Of a DNA stretch of 64,000 bases, positions 1 to 11,446 are shown piece after piece; position 1 is the first letter of the stretch, and the number at the start of each line of letters is the position of its first letter. The DNA lies in NCBI GenBank assembly GCA_905339235.1, contig CAJPFG010000003.1:186001-250000 (forward strand). The letters are read 5' to 3'. A program made the translations under genes and the position numbers. The notes beneath the pieces were generated by a model. It was not told the DNA's origin. It did no database searches and worked only from the letters and a program-made list of their open reading frames with translations. This stretch comes from Phycisphaerales bacterium (lineage in GTDB: Bacteria > Planctomycetota > Phycisphaerae > Phycisphaerales > UBA1924).

Positions 1-125
1 TTCACCACGTGCAGCGCGTGGAGCGCCGCGTTGTTCCAGGCGGCGATCCGGGCGGCCTGCCGGAACGCGTCGGAAGAACAGAGCGAGAAATCGACGGCGA
101 CGAGGATGGTCTTGAGGCGGTCCAT
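1..125 (-). CDS. Universal stress protein, N-terminal fragment cut by the window edge
   Basis: The first 41 codons are visible. The protein begins MDRLKTILVAVDFS and continues with an Ala/Arg-rich helix and a LHALHVV strand, the usual first beta-alpha-beta unit of a UspA nucleotide-binding fold. The rest lies outside the window. It starts 27 nt after the stop of the larger tandem usp gene, with GGAG 8-11 nt before ATG, so the two are probably one transcript. The family binds ATP or acts as a stress-state sensor in the cytoplasm; the exact role here is unknown. Confidence 0.85.
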   Translation of the reverse strand, partial: MDRLKTILVAVDFSLCSSDAFRQAARIAAWNNAALHALHVV

Positions 126-152
126 GTTGGCTCCTGAGAACGGGGAAGGGGC

Positions 153-1139
153 TCAGACTGGCGGCCGCAACTGCATCACCCGCGGCTGCTCGTCCTTGGC
201 CAGCGGGTGCTCGAAGTTCTCGGGCTTGACGGCGAGGATCGAGCAGGGCGATTCTTCGAGGGCCTTCTCCGCCGTGCTGCCCAGCAGGAGGTCGCGGAGG
301 TTGGTGCGGCCGCGCGTGCCCAGGACGATCAGGTCGGCGGAGACGCTCTTGGCGTACTCGACGATGCCAGAGCGGTGGCCGTTGTAGTCGTAGCAGATCG
401 TGCGGAGGCGCAGGCCCGGATGGGCGTCTGCGATCGGGCGGGCGAAGTCGGCGAGGCGGCGCTCAAGCCCGTCGCGATACTGCTTCTGGAGGTGGGGCGG
501 GGCCAGGGGCGTGGGGGCCCGGTAGTGCAGTTGGTGCCAGGGGGCGGCGAAGACATGCAGGATGTGCAACTCCGCGTTGTCCTTGGCCGCAAAGAGCGCG
601 GCCCGTGCCAGGGCCTTGGCGGAGGTCTCGGAGAAGTCCACCGCGGCGACGACGGTCTTGAACGCCCCCTTCTGGGTGTCGCGCACCAGCAGCACGTCGG
701 TCATGCTCTTGCGCACGCACGCGGTGGCGACGGTGCCGAAGCCGACATCGGGAGTTCGATCGCCGAAGGCGCCCATGACGAGCAGGTCGGCCTTGTTCTC
801 GCGGGCGCGGCGGAGGATGCCGACGATGCGGTTGTCGATCGAGACCTCGATGGGCAGGCCGCCCGCGCCGGGAATGCCTTTGGCAAACTCAACCCAGGCC
901 CGTTCGGCGTCCTTGGTCAAGTTGTCGCGGATGCCCTGCTGGAACGAGGAGAGCGCCGACTCGATCTCGATGACGACCGTGGTGTCGATGACGTGGACCA
1001 CGTGGACCCTCGACCCCTCCGCGCCCGACCACCCGGCGATGCGGATCGCCTGCCCCAGCGCCACGGCGGAACACGGCGTGAAGTCGGTGCCGACGACGAT
1101 GGAGGTGATGGTGCGGGTTGGGCTTGCTGCGGCGGGCAT
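153..1139 (-). CDS. Tandem-domain universal stress protein
   Basis: A 328-residue protein with two UspA domains, roughly residues 10-155 and 158-305. The second domain carries the ATP-binding signature in VLGTRGRTNLRDLLLGSTAE, followed by a PCSILAVKP strand. The first domain has a looser version. A start at the ATG ending at 1139 is supported by AGGAG 7-11 nt upstream. It lies upstream of another usp gene, and a copy of the island's 22-bp box sits 48 nt before the start. Tandem Usps are typical of dormancy and oxygen-limitation regulons. A cytoplasmic ATP-binding stress role is inferred from the family. Confidence 0.93.
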   Translation of the reverse strand: MPAAASPTRTITSIVVGTDFTPCSAVALGQAIRIAGWSGAEGSRVHVVHVIDTTVVIEIESALSSFQQGIRDNLTKDAERAWVEFAKGIPGAGGLPIEVSIDNRIVGILRRARENKADLLVMGAFGDRTPDVGFGTVATACVRKSMTDVLLVRDTQKGAFKTVVAAVDFSETSAKALARAALFAAKDNAELHILHVFAAPWHQLHYRAPTPLAPPHLQKQYRDGLERRLADFARPIADAHPGLRLRTICYDYNGHRSGIVEYAKSVSADLIVLGTRGRTNLRDLLLGSTAEKALEESPCSILAVKPENFEHPLAKDEQPRVMQLRPPV

Positions 1140-1187
1140 GGGGTACTCCTTGAACGCTCAAAGGTAGCGGCCGGGGCGGTCTGCGGA

Positions 1188-1209
1188 CGACAAGGAAGTT
1201 TCCTTGATG
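1188..1209 (-). promoter_or_regulatory. 22-bp stress-island box upstream of the tandem usp gene
   Basis: On the minus strand this reads CATCAAGGAAAC then TTCCTTGTCG. It matches the box upstream of the plus-strand usp gene at 16 of 22 positions. The core AAGGAA-AC-TTCCTT is a perfect inverted repeat, the most symmetrical copy in the island. It ends 48 nt before the usp start codon. Confidence 0.5.
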
Positions 1210-1328
1210 GGGGAGGTCGAATCGGTCGTGCGGGCTGAGCCAAGTCAGGTGGGTTCGTCGGACTCACTTCCGCCCGGTCGGGCGTTCTTGCCCGGCCGCA
1301 TAAGCGAGGCCGGTGTGTCGGGCGACTT

Positions 1329-3908
<2,580 letters not shown>

Positions 3909-3940
3909 GCAAGAACGGTCGCGCTCCCGCGTCGCCGCCA

Positions 3941-3962
3941 CCACGCGGAAATATCCCTGATG
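3941..3962 (-). promoter_or_regulatory. 22-bp stress-island box upstream of ppsA
   Basis: Minus-strand sequence CATCAGGGATAT then TTCCGCGTGG, identical at 20 of 22 positions to the box before the plus-strand usp gene. Exactly 32 nt separate it from the ATG in both cases. The spacer itself is similar, with GCGAC, one nt, GTTC shared just before GCATGA. The constant spacing argues for a functional promoter or activator site. Confidence 0.7.
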
Positions 3963-3971
3963 ATGCACGAC

Positions 3972-5422
3972 TCAGTGCTCGGACGCCGTCGGGGGCGTGG
4001 CGGCGACTGTCGGTCGGCAGGTCAGCAGCACGCCCGCGCCCAGCACCGCGGCCAGCGTCGAGCCGGTCAGCACCGCCAACTTGGCGATCTCCAACCGCTC
4101 CGAACTCCCGAACGCCAGGTGCGCGATGAAGAGCGACATCGTGAAGCCGATGCCGCCCAGGAGCGCAGCCCCCAGCATGTGCCGCCACGTCACGCCCGTC
4201 GGCAGCACGCTCAGGCCCAGCCGCACGGCCAGGAACGAGGCCCCGAGGATGCCCACCGTCTTTCCGACCACCAGCCCCAGCACGATGCCCCAGGCCTCGC
4301 TGTCGCGCACCGCGCGCCCGGCCACATCGCCCACCGACACGCCCGCGTTGGCCAGCGCGAAGACCGGCACCACGAAGAACGCCGCCAGCGGGACCATGCC
4401 CTTCTCTAGCCGTTGCAGGGGCGTCTGCGCGCCCTCGGTCAGTTGCTCCATCGTCCGCAGCACGCCCTGCTGGACCGGGCTGGTGACGAGCATCGTCTTC
4501 TTCTCGTTGCCATCCCCGCCCGCTCCCCCGTTTGCCACGGCCGCGTCGCGGTCGAACTCGTCGGCCAGCCGTCGCGCGGCCTTCGTGAACTCCGCGCCGT
4601 CAATCCGCGTCCGCACCGGGATCATCATCGCCCCCATGACGCCCGCGATGGTCGGGTGGACGCCCGATTGCAGCACGAAGTACCACAGCGCCAGCCCCAC
4701 GAGGCCGAACACCCACCACCGCCGCACGCCCAGCAGGTTCATGCCGCCCATCACGCCCATCGCCGCCGCGGCCAGGCCCAGGGACGCCATGCTCAGATGC
4801 TCGGAACTGGTGTAGAAGATCGCGATGATGAGCAGCGCGCCCAGGTCGTCGGCGATGGCCAGCGTCACCAGGAAGACGCGCAGCCCGGGCGGGATGCGCC
4901 GGCCCAGGAGCGCCAAGACGCCCAGCGCGAACGCGATGTCGGTCGCGGTGGGGATCGCCCAGCCGCGCATCGCCTCGCCGCCCCAGTTGAACGCCGCGTA
5001 GATCAGCCCCGGCACCGCCATGCCCCCGACCGCGGCCACCAGCGGCAGGGCGGCCTTGCGCGGGTCCCTCAGTTCGCCCGCGAGGAACTCGCGCTTGATC
5101 TCCAGGCCGATCACGAAGAAGAAGGCCGCCATGAGCGCGTCGTTCACCCACCATTCGAGGTGTGCCGGGTGCTTGCCCGACGGGAAGACCCACGAGCCGA
5201 CGTTGAGCGTGATGGGCGTGCCCGTCCAGAACTCGTGGAAGGCAAGCCCCACCCCCCCGAGCGGGAAGTTGGCGAGCACCAGGGCCGCGACCGCGCCGAC
5301 CATGAGCACGATCCCGCCCGCGGCCTCCTTCTTCATGAAGTAGGCCAGCGGCGCGACGGCGGCGTCGATGGGCCGCGGCGTCGTGTTCACGTCCTTGAAG
5401 TAGTCGGGGCTTTGGTGCGACA
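3972..5422 (-). CDS. nhaA: Na+/H+ antiporter NhaA
   Basis: A 483-residue inner-membrane protein with about 12 hydrophobic segments. The family exchanges Na+ for H+ and controls cytoplasmic pH and sodium. The signature TLAIADDLGALLIIAIFYTS contains the paired aspartates of the ion-binding site. It is longer than E. coli NhaA (388 residues): there is an extra N-terminal tail and a hydrophilic loop of about 50 residues (around EFDRDAAVANGGAGGDGNEK) before the last helices. The start MSHQSPDYFKD at 5422 is preceded by AAAAGAGAA, a weak ribosome site. It lies 119 nt after the phosphoketolase gene and may share its transcript. Confidence 0.95.
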
Positions 5423-5540
5423 TCGAGTGTTCTCTTTTCTGGCGCGAGACGGACGTGATGAGACGAATCGCACACACCAGCCGACGTTCCTGTTCAAGCG
5501 GGCACAGTGGCTTGGTAGGCCAGATTTGTCCCGGAAGCGA

Positions 5541-8039
5541 TCAGAAGAGAATACCGCCGGGTGCCGTAACGCCGTTGATGGCATCGAGTTCGGAGCGCGA
5601 GAGAAAATCGCCGGCATCGCGGCCCGCCGCCCGCGCGACCGCGGCCACGGCGTGGGCCCAGGTGCAGCGGTTGGCGAAGAGCAGCCCATTGGTGTCCAGG
5701 GTTCCGCCGTGGTTGGTGTAGCCCAGCGCGATCGTGCGCCCCGGCCCGGTGTCCAGCGGCCGCAGCACGCCCAGCAGCGGCTCGGGCCGCGTGTGCGTGA
5801 GCAGGACGCGGACCTCGGCGCACGAGGGGAAGAACCGCGAGCGGCGATCGGCGTCCGATTCCCCCTTGCTTCCATTGATGAACGCCGCCTCCATCGCGTC
5901 ACGCGGTGCGCGGAACCGGCCCGGCTCCAGGATGTACACCACCGAACTCGCCAGGCCGCGCTCGCCCAGCCGCTCGGAGGCCCGCAGCGCCTCGGCGAGC
6001 TGGTACGCGCCGAGGGCGATCAGGCAGACCCGCTCGCGCCCCGTCCCACGGAGTCGCGCCGCGCCGTCGTCGATCAGAGCCTCGGCCTGCTCGGCGGTGA
6101 AGCGCACGGGCATCGGCCGCTTGGAGACCACCAGCGTCCACACCTCGCCCCGCCCCCGGTAGACCCGGCGGAGCGTCGCCAATGCGGAGTTGTGGTCGCA
6201 CGGGAACGCGACCCGCGACACGTCGCTCATCTCGCCCAGGAGCGCCTCGGCCAGCGTCGGATCCTGGTGCGACTGCTCGTTCTTCCCGTTCTCCCAGGTG
6301 TGCGAGGTGGCCACGATCGGCACGCTCACCCACCCCGGCGGGCGGCCCGCGGCCCGCTGATGCCGGGCGAAGATCAGGTCCTGGCGGATCGAGCCGAGCA
6401 TCTTCACCGCGAACGCCTCGTAGGAGACGGCGATGCCGATCCCGCCGGTGTTGGCGAGCACGGCGGCGACGATCGCCTCCTCGTTGAGCGCGGTGATCAC
6501 GCCGCCGTGGAGCGACTCCGCCACGCCCGCCCCCCCCGCCTCGGGCGCCGTGACGCGGTGCTTGAGCAGGTCGAGCGTCCGGTTCATCCGGTTGCTGCGC
6601 ATCTCGTCGGGGTTGCCGACGCGGGGGCGCAGCGTGGGATTGGCGCGCACGACCGCGCTGAAGTACTCGTCGATCGCGTCCATCGCCGACGCCGCGCCCG
6701 ACGCAGTGAGCCAGGGTGGCTCAGGAAGAACCACGCCGTCGATCTGCCGCCGCGCTAGGGCGTGGTCCCGCTCGCGGCACCGCCCCTGTCCCTCGTGGCC
6801 GTTCAGGGCCCGCACCGCGCCCTGAAGTTCGCCCGCCGGCACCCACAGCCGATAAGCACCCTCGTTGAAGGTTCGCCGTGCCTCGGGGTCCAGAGCCGGG
6901 TTCGCCCCCAGCGGCAGGTTGTGCGCGGCGTTGGTCCCCGCGCCGGGGAACCCGTAGCCCTTGATGGTCTGGGCGACGGCGTAGGGAAGCGGGATCGGGT
7001 AGCAGGCGTCGCCGCGCTTCACGGCGTCGTGGCGCGCGCCCTGCCGCAGCTCCATCTCGATGATCGCCCATGCGATCGAGGCCGGGTCTCGTCCGTCCAC
7101 CGCGATGGGGTCGAAGCCGTTGAGGCGCAGGTGGTCGTGGAACCAGCCGACTCCGCCCTCCCCGCAATCCTGGGCCATCGTCGTGCGCTGGTCGATGCGC
7201 CGGCCGTTGGCCACCATGATGGGTGCGACCAGGCCGCAATCCTCGCCTCGCCACCAGCGCGGCGCCCAGTCGGGACCACGCTGCTCCTCGAATGCGCCAT
7301 CGCTGAGGAACGCGACCAGCCGCTCCCCGGGCAGGGGCATGTGGACATAGGTCAGACCGACAAAGCCCAGGTAGCCCCCCTCGCTCATACCGCCGGCGGT
7401 GAACGGGTTGACGTGGCTGCCGACCGGGGACTCGGGCCGGCCGTCGGCCCGAACGGTGTAGCGGTAGAAGTCGCGCACAAAACGGGAGAGTTTCTCGTCG
7501 CTCAGTCCGTAACGCTCCTCGTGTTCGGGGAGCATGTTCCCGACGATCACGTTGAGCGCATCGATCGCGGCGACGCAGTGCCCCTGCTCCATGATCCACG
7601 AGCGCGTCAGGCCGCTCAGGGCGTTGGCCGCCAGGTAACCCGCGTAGCCGACCGCCATGTTCAGCGCGCCCCCGGTGTGCCCCTCGGGCTCGCGCTTGAA
7701 GTCAGCGGTCTCCAGGGTGCGCCCGTCCAGGTACACGTTGTGGGCGTAGGCCATGTGGACCACCAGCCACATCGACGCGCTGGCCACGCGGTCCACGGCG
7801 GCCAGCAGGTCGTACAGGTCGGCGGGGGGAGGCGCGGCCGGTCGTTCCCGGCACATCGCGGCCACCATCTCATGCACGCGAATCTGTGTCTCTTCGGTGT
7901 GGCGGATCACGCCGTAGCCCGCGGCCCATCGCGCAAAGCCCGCCTCTGCCGCGCGGAAGCCCGCGGCGCGTTCTTCAATCAGGCGGCGATCGGACATGTC
8001 TTCCGCGACGCCCGCGGTGGTGTTGGACTTCAGACTCAT
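5541..8039 (-). CDS. Divergent phosphoketolase (XFP-like), TPP-dependent
   Basis: An 832-residue protein. Phosphoketolases split xylulose-5-P or fructose-6-P with phosphate to give acetyl phosphate. The order is an N-terminal TPP half (PEGHTGGALNMAVGYAGYLA near residue 135; FLSDGAFEEQRGPDWAPRWW near 245, where canonical enzymes have GDGEAE), a central pyrimidine-binding half, and a C-terminal domain. The altered TPP motif marks a separate subfamily, sometimes labelled xylulose-5-P 3-epimerase in databases, so substrate is uncertain. The gene starts 12 nt after ackA ends. This pairing supports acetyl-phosphate to acetate plus ATP conversion, a fermentative energy route. Confidence 0.82.
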   Translation of the reverse strand: MSLKSNTTAGVAEDMSDRRLIEERAAGFRAAEAGFARWAAGYGVIRHTEETQIRVHEMVAAMCRERPAAPPPADLYDLLAAVDRVASASMWLVVHMAYAHNVYLDGRTLETADFKREPEGHTGGALNMAVGYAGYLAANALSGLTRSWIMEQGHCVAAIDALNVIVGNMLPEHEERYGLSDEKLSRFVRDFYRYTVRADGRPESPVGSHVNPFTAGGMSEGGYLGFVGLTYVHMPLPGERLVAFLSDGAFEEQRGPDWAPRWWRGEDCGLVAPIMVANGRRIDQRTTMAQDCGEGGVGWFHDHLRLNGFDPIAVDGRDPASIAWAIIEMELRQGARHDAVKRGDACYPIPLPYAVAQTIKGYGFPGAGTNAAHNLPLGANPALDPEARRTFNEGAYRLWVPAGELQGAVRALNGHEGQGRCRERDHALARRQIDGVVLPEPPWLTASGAASAMDAIDEYFSAVVRANPTLRPRVGNPDEMRSNRMNRTLDLLKHRVTAPEAGGAGVAESLHGGVITALNEEAIVAAVLANTGGIGIAVSYEAFAVKMLGSIRQDLIFARHQRAAGRPPGWVSVPIVATSHTWENGKNEQSHQDPTLAEALLGEMSDVSRVAFPCDHNSALATLRRVYRGRGEVWTLVVSKRPMPVRFTAEQAEALIDDGAARLRGTGRERVCLIALGAYQLAEALRASERLGERGLASSVVYILEPGRFRAPRDAMEAAFINGSKGESDADRRSRFFPSCAEVRVLLTHTRPEPLLGVLRPLDTGPGRTIALGYTNHGGTLDTNGLLFANRCTWAHAVAAVARAAGRDAGDFLSRSELDAINGVTAPGGILF

Positions 8040-8051
8040 GGTGCCGCTCCG

Positions 8052-9161
8052 TTAGTGCTCGTTGAGAAGATTCATCGCTTCCTCGGCCAGGATGGTTCCC
8101 TCGTCCACCGGCACGACCCATGCCGCGACGGGGCTTGCCGGTGTCGAGATCCGAGATTCGTGCCCGACCGCAGCGTCGTTGGCGGCGGCGTCCAGTTCGA
8201 TCCCGCACCAGCCCATGCCCTCAAGGATCGCGGCGCGAACCTCCGGTACATGCTCGCCCACGCCGCCTCCAAACACAACGCCGTCGATCCCACCCAGGAT
8301 TGCGGCATAGGCGCCGAGATACTTGCGGGCCCGGTAGCAGTACAGATCGAATGCCAGGCGTTCCAACGGATCCTTCGATCCGGCCAAATCGCGAAGGTCG
8401 GTCGTTCGTGCCATCGACCGCAGTCCGGCGCCGCCGTTGAGCAGGGCCTCCACCTCGGCAACGCCCATGCCGGCGACTCGGAGCAGAAACGGCATGATCT
8501 GTGGGTCCAGGTCTCCGCCGCGAGTCGCCATGACCAGCCCTTCGAGCGGAGAGAATCCCATCGATGTATCGAGCGGGCGACCCCGCCCGATCGCTGCGGC
8601 CGAGCACCCCGAGCCGAGTTGAAACGTCACCAACCGGCCGCCGCCGGGCAGGTCGGGGCGAAGTTCAGACCACCGCCGCCACATCGCCCGGTGCGCCAGC
8701 CCGTGGAAGCCGTACCGTTGAATGCCGTGCGCTGCACACAGGTCCGGCGGCAGCGCGTACGTCGAGGCGACCGCCGGCAGGGCCGCGAAGAATGCCGTGT
8801 CGAACACCGCGATCTGCGGAACACGCCCTTCGAGCGCTTCGCGGCACGACCGGATGCACGCCAGAGCCGCCGGGTTGTGGAGCGGTGCCAGGGGCGAAAG
8901 CCGCATGATCTCCTGTTCGACGCCCGCATCGATCACCACCGACGTGGTGAACATGCGGCCGCCATGCACTACGCGGTGCGCCACGCACCCGTTGCCCGCA
9001 CGATGGGCCTCAAAAAACTCGGCACACACCTCTTCAGGTCGGCGCAGACCGATCTCCTGCCGGAGCGACGCTTCGCGCTTCGACTTGCCTCCGCTGATTG
9101 CGAAGATGTCGAGCCGGATCGATGAACTCCCGAGATTGACCGTAGCGATCTTCACTGTCAA
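8052..9161 (-). CDS. ackA: Acetate kinase family protein
   Basis: A 369-residue ASKHA-fold kinase, a little shorter than typical AckA (~400). Visible motifs are NLGSSSIRLDIF at the N terminus, CVAHRVVHGG, FDTAFFAALP (canonical FDTAFH), and QRYGFHGLAHRAM (canonical RRYGFHGTSH). The substitutions suggest a divergent member. It converts acetyl phosphate and ADP to acetate and ATP. It is the first gene of an ackA-phosphoketolase pair. A weaker copy of the 22-bp box lies 67 nt upstream of the start. Confidence 0.9.
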   Translation of the reverse strand: MTVKIATVNLGSSSIRLDIFAISGGKSKREASLRQEIGLRRPEEVCAEFFEAHRAGNGCVAHRVVHGGRMFTTSVVIDAGVEQEIMRLSPLAPLHNPAALACIRSCREALEGRVPQIAVFDTAFFAALPAVASTYALPPDLCAAHGIQRYGFHGLAHRAMWRRWSELRPDLPGGGRLVTFQLGSGCSAAAIGRGRPLDTSMGFSPLEGLVMATRGGDLDPQIMPFLLRVAGMGVAEVEALLNGGAGLRSMARTTDLRDLAGSKDPLERLAFDLYCYRARKYLGAYAAILGGIDGVVFGGGVGEHVPEVRAAILEGMGWCGIELDAAANDAAVGHESRISTPASPVAAWVVPVDEGTILAEEAMNLLNEH

Positions 9162-9228
9162 GTCGTCTCCGAATGGAACTCGCCGCGCACCACCGTAGAG
9201 TCAGCAGCGGCGGACTCGATCGGATGAC

Positions 9229-9250
9229 AACCCAGCAAAGCCCCCTGATC
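9229..9250 (-). promoter_or_regulatory. Weak 22-bp stress-island box upstream of ackA
   Basis: The minus strand reads GATCAGGGGGCTTT followed by GCTGGGTT. Only 13 of 22 positions match the usp box, concentrated in ATCAGGG and CTTT. Its position 67 nt before ackA, inside the same island, makes it plausible but not certain. Confidence 0.3.
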
Positions 9251-9300
9251 CGCTGGTGAACACCCTCCATCATTGGCTCGCGGACTGCGCCGTCGGCAGA

Positions 9301-10383
9301 TCACCCGAACACAATCAGCGGCTTGACCATCCCGTCTTGCTTGGTCTGCATCATCGTGAACGCTCGCTCGATGTCCTTGAACGGGAAGCGGTGCGTGGTC
9401 AGGGCGAGCGGGTCCACGCGGCCCGATTCGATCAGCCGCAGCAGGCGGCCCATGCGCTCGCTCCCGCCCGGGCAGAGCGCGGTGCGGATGGTCTTGTCGC
9501 TCATCCCCACGCCCCAGGCCAGGCGCGGGATCGGCACGGTGTCGCCGTCCCCGTGGTAGCCGACGTTGGAGATCGTTCCGCCCGGGCGCGTCGCGCTCAC
9601 GCACGCGGCGAAGGTCTGCGGCGAACCGAGGGCCTCGATCGCCGAGTCCACGCCCTTGCCGCCGGTGATCTTCATGATCGCCTCGACCGGGTCCTCCTTG
9701 CTGTAGTCGATGACCACATCGCAGCCGTACTTCTTGGCCAGGGCGATGCGGTTGGGCATGGACTCGACGCCGATGACCAGCCCCGCGCCGCGCAGGCGAG
9801 CGCCGACGGTGGCCATCAGCCCCACCGGCCCCTGCGCAAAGACCGCGACCGAGCCGCCGATGGGGATGTTGGCAAACTCGGCCCCGATGAAGCCGGTCGA
9901 GAGCATGTCGCAGCAGTACGCGGCCTGCTCGTCGGTGAGGCCGTCGGGGATGGGCGCGAGGTTGGCGATGGCGTTGTTGACGTGGAAGTACTCCGCCATC
10001 GCGCCGTCCTTGACGTTGGCGAACTTCCACCCGCCGAGCATCCCGCCGCACTGCGACGAATAGCCGCGCTGGCAGTTGTCGCAGGCGTAGCAGGGCGTGA
10101 TGGCGTTGACGGCGACACGCTGCCCGACCTTGAACAGCCCCGCGGCCTTCACGGCCTCACCCAGCTCGTGGATCACGCCGACGGACTCGTGCCCGAGCGT
10201 GAGGTCGTGGCGGTCACCGATCGCGCCCGCCACGGTGTGCGTGTCGCTGGTGCAGATGAGCGCGGCGGTGGTGCGGATGATCGCGTCATGGGGGCCGGGG
10301 CGGGGGATGGGCTTGTCCATCACGCCGACCTTGCCGATGCCTCGCATCACAAAGCATTTCATCATCGTGGAGGTCTCGGGCAT
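9301..10383 (-). CDS. Zinc-dependent alcohol dehydrogenase, MDR family
   Basis: A 360-residue cytoplasmic enzyme of the medium-chain dehydrogenase family, which interconverts alcohols and aldehydes with NAD(P). Residues 30-130 show the catalytic zinc context (CTSDTHTV, GHESVGVI) and the structural zinc loop CYACDNCQRGYSSQC. The Rossmann part has VFAQGPVGLMATVGARLRGA near residue 180. The start MPETSTMMK at 10383 is preceded by AGGAG 6 nt upstream. The gene sits between the phosphoketolase/acetate kinase pair and the CBS operon, consistent with a fermentative sink for reducing power. The real substrate cannot be read from sequence. Confidence 0.93.
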   Translation of the reverse strand: MPETSTMMKCFVMRGIGKVGVMDKPIPRPGPHDAIIRTTAALICTSDTHTVAGAIGDRHDLTLGHESVGVIHELGEAVKAAGLFKVGQRVAVNAITPCYACDNCQRGYSSQCGGMLGGWKFANVKDGAMAEYFHVNNAIANLAPIPDGLTDEQAAYCCDMLSTGFIGAEFANIPIGGSVAVFAQGPVGLMATVGARLRGAGLVIGVESMPNRIALAKKYGCDVVIDYSKEDPVEAIMKITGGKGVDSAIEALGSPQTFAACVSATRPGGTISNVGYHGDGDTVPIPRLAWGVGMSDKTIRTALCPGGSERMGRLLRLIESGRVDPLALTTHRFPFKDIERAFTMMQTKQDGMVKPLIVFG

Positions 10384-10429
10384 CTCGGACTCCTACTGGG
10401 AAGTGGGTGGGCTGGAGGAATGAAGAAAC

Positions 10430-10459
10430 CGCGGCGCGCCGTGTTCGGGTCGCGCCGCG
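10430..10459 (-). terminator. Hairpin between the DUF2934 gene and the alcohol dehydrogenase
   Basis: Perfect 9-bp inverted repeat CGCGGCGCG/CGCGCCGCG with a 12-nt loop. On the minus strand it is followed by GGTTTCTTC, a weak T-rich tail. It would end the transcript coming from the CBS/DUF2934 operon, partly or fully, before the dehydrogenase. Confidence 0.5.
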
Positions 10460-10510
10460 TGAATGCGGCGGGAACAGACGTGAAGCACCCCGTGGGGGGG
10501 GCGTGGGGCG

Positions 10511-10879
10511 TCACAGCCCGCCGCGGATGCCTGCGCCCGCCTCGGCGCTGCAAGGCGACTGCGTCCGGGTCTTGATCTCCAGCGTGGCCTGATCGCAGGC
10601 GGTTTCGCCGCCCGCGCACTGCGAACTCGATTGGCCGTTGAGCTCCCGCTCGGCCTGGCACCAGTCCGAGATCGGGTCTTCCGGCGCGCCGTTGTGGGCG
10701 AGGTAGATCTCGTAGGCCCGGATGCGGATGCGCTCGGGCGTGATCTCGATGTGGACTCCCTCGGACACCTTGTGGACCAAGGTGGGCGAGGCGGCGTCCG
10801 GGGGGGTGCGGCGCTGGGTGTCCTTGCTGATGGGGGTGGGTGCGGCGGTTTCCTTCACGATGGTTTTGGGCGAGTTCAT
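10511..10879 (-). CDS. DUF2934 domain protein
   Basis: About 122 residues, beginning MNSPKTIVKETAAPTP. Residues ~50-80 hold the DUF2934 signature RIRAYEIYLAHNGAPEDP followed by ISDWCQAEREL. The N-terminal ~40 residues are low in structure and the C-terminal tail is Cys-containing and non-conserved. The start at 10879 has AGGAG 6-10 nt upstream. The function of DUF2934 is unknown; members often lie beside stress and CBS-domain genes, as here. It is the last gene of a four-gene minus-strand cluster. Confidence 0.85.
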   Translation of the reverse strand: MNSPKTIVKETAAPTPISKDTQRRTPPDAASPTLVHKVSEGVHIEITPERIRIRAYEIYLAHNGAPEDPISDWCQAERELNGQSSSQCAGGETACDQATLEIKTRTQSPCSAEAGAGIRGGL

Positions 10880-10948
10880 GCGAGTCTCCTTTTGGTTCTC
10901 TGACAGATTGATGTTTATCTTCTTCGCCACGGCGATACTCACCGAGTC

Positions 10949-11446
10949 CTATCGCTCGGGACGCGGGAAGACCTTCAGAACGTCCAACGTGGTAATCATG
11001 CCGAGGGGGAAACCCTCCTCGTCCACCACGACCACGCGGTGGATGTGCTTGTCCGACATCAGCGCGGCGACCTCATGCACCGGGGCGCTCGGGCGCACCG
11101 TCACGGCGCTCTCGGTCATGAAGTCCTGCACGCAGATCAGCGGCTCGGGGATCGGGCCGGCGGCATCGCCCTCTCCGCTTCCTCCGCCCTGTTCGCACAC
11201 GACCTCGAAGAGGTACGCCGGCGGGATGTCGGCGGTGCCCTCGGAGCAGCGGCGGATCAGGTCGGTCTTGCTGACCACGCCGATGACCTTTCCCTCCTCA
11301 TTCACCACCGGGCAGCCGGAGATGTCGTTCTCCTCGAAGAGGCGGGCCAGTTGCCGGATCGTCGTGGCCGGCTCAGCGCACACCGGCTCGGGGGTCATGA
11401 TGCCTTGGGCTGTGTGTGGTAGGGACTTGTCTGTAACCTTGTTCAT
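10949..11446 (-). CDS. Tandem CBS domain protein
   Basis: A 165-residue protein made almost only of two CBS domains: residues ~15-65 (IMTPEPVCAEP to VSKTDLIRRC) and ~105-160 (DFMTESAVTVRP to MITTLDVLKVF). Such pairs form a Bateman module that binds adenosine nucleotides and senses energy charge. There is no fused enzyme, so it likely regulates a partner or acts as a sensor. Its ATG overlaps the stop of the upstream HMA-like gene by 4 nt, showing translational coupling. Confidence 0.93.
   Translation of the reverse strand: MNKVTDKSLPHTAQGIMTPEPVCAEPATTIRQLARLFEENDISGCPVVNEEGKVIGVVSKTDLIRRCSEGTADIPPAYLFEVVCEQGGGSGEGDAAGPIPEPLICVQDFMTESAVTVRPSAPVHEVAALMSDKHIHRVVVVDEEGFPLGMITTLDVLKVFPRPER

Noticed and set aside
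5423-5500. Possible 22-bp box before nhaA (CAGGAACGTCGGCTGG)
   Set aside because: Too few matches and wrong spacing; nhaA is more likely read from the ackA-phosphoketolase transcript.
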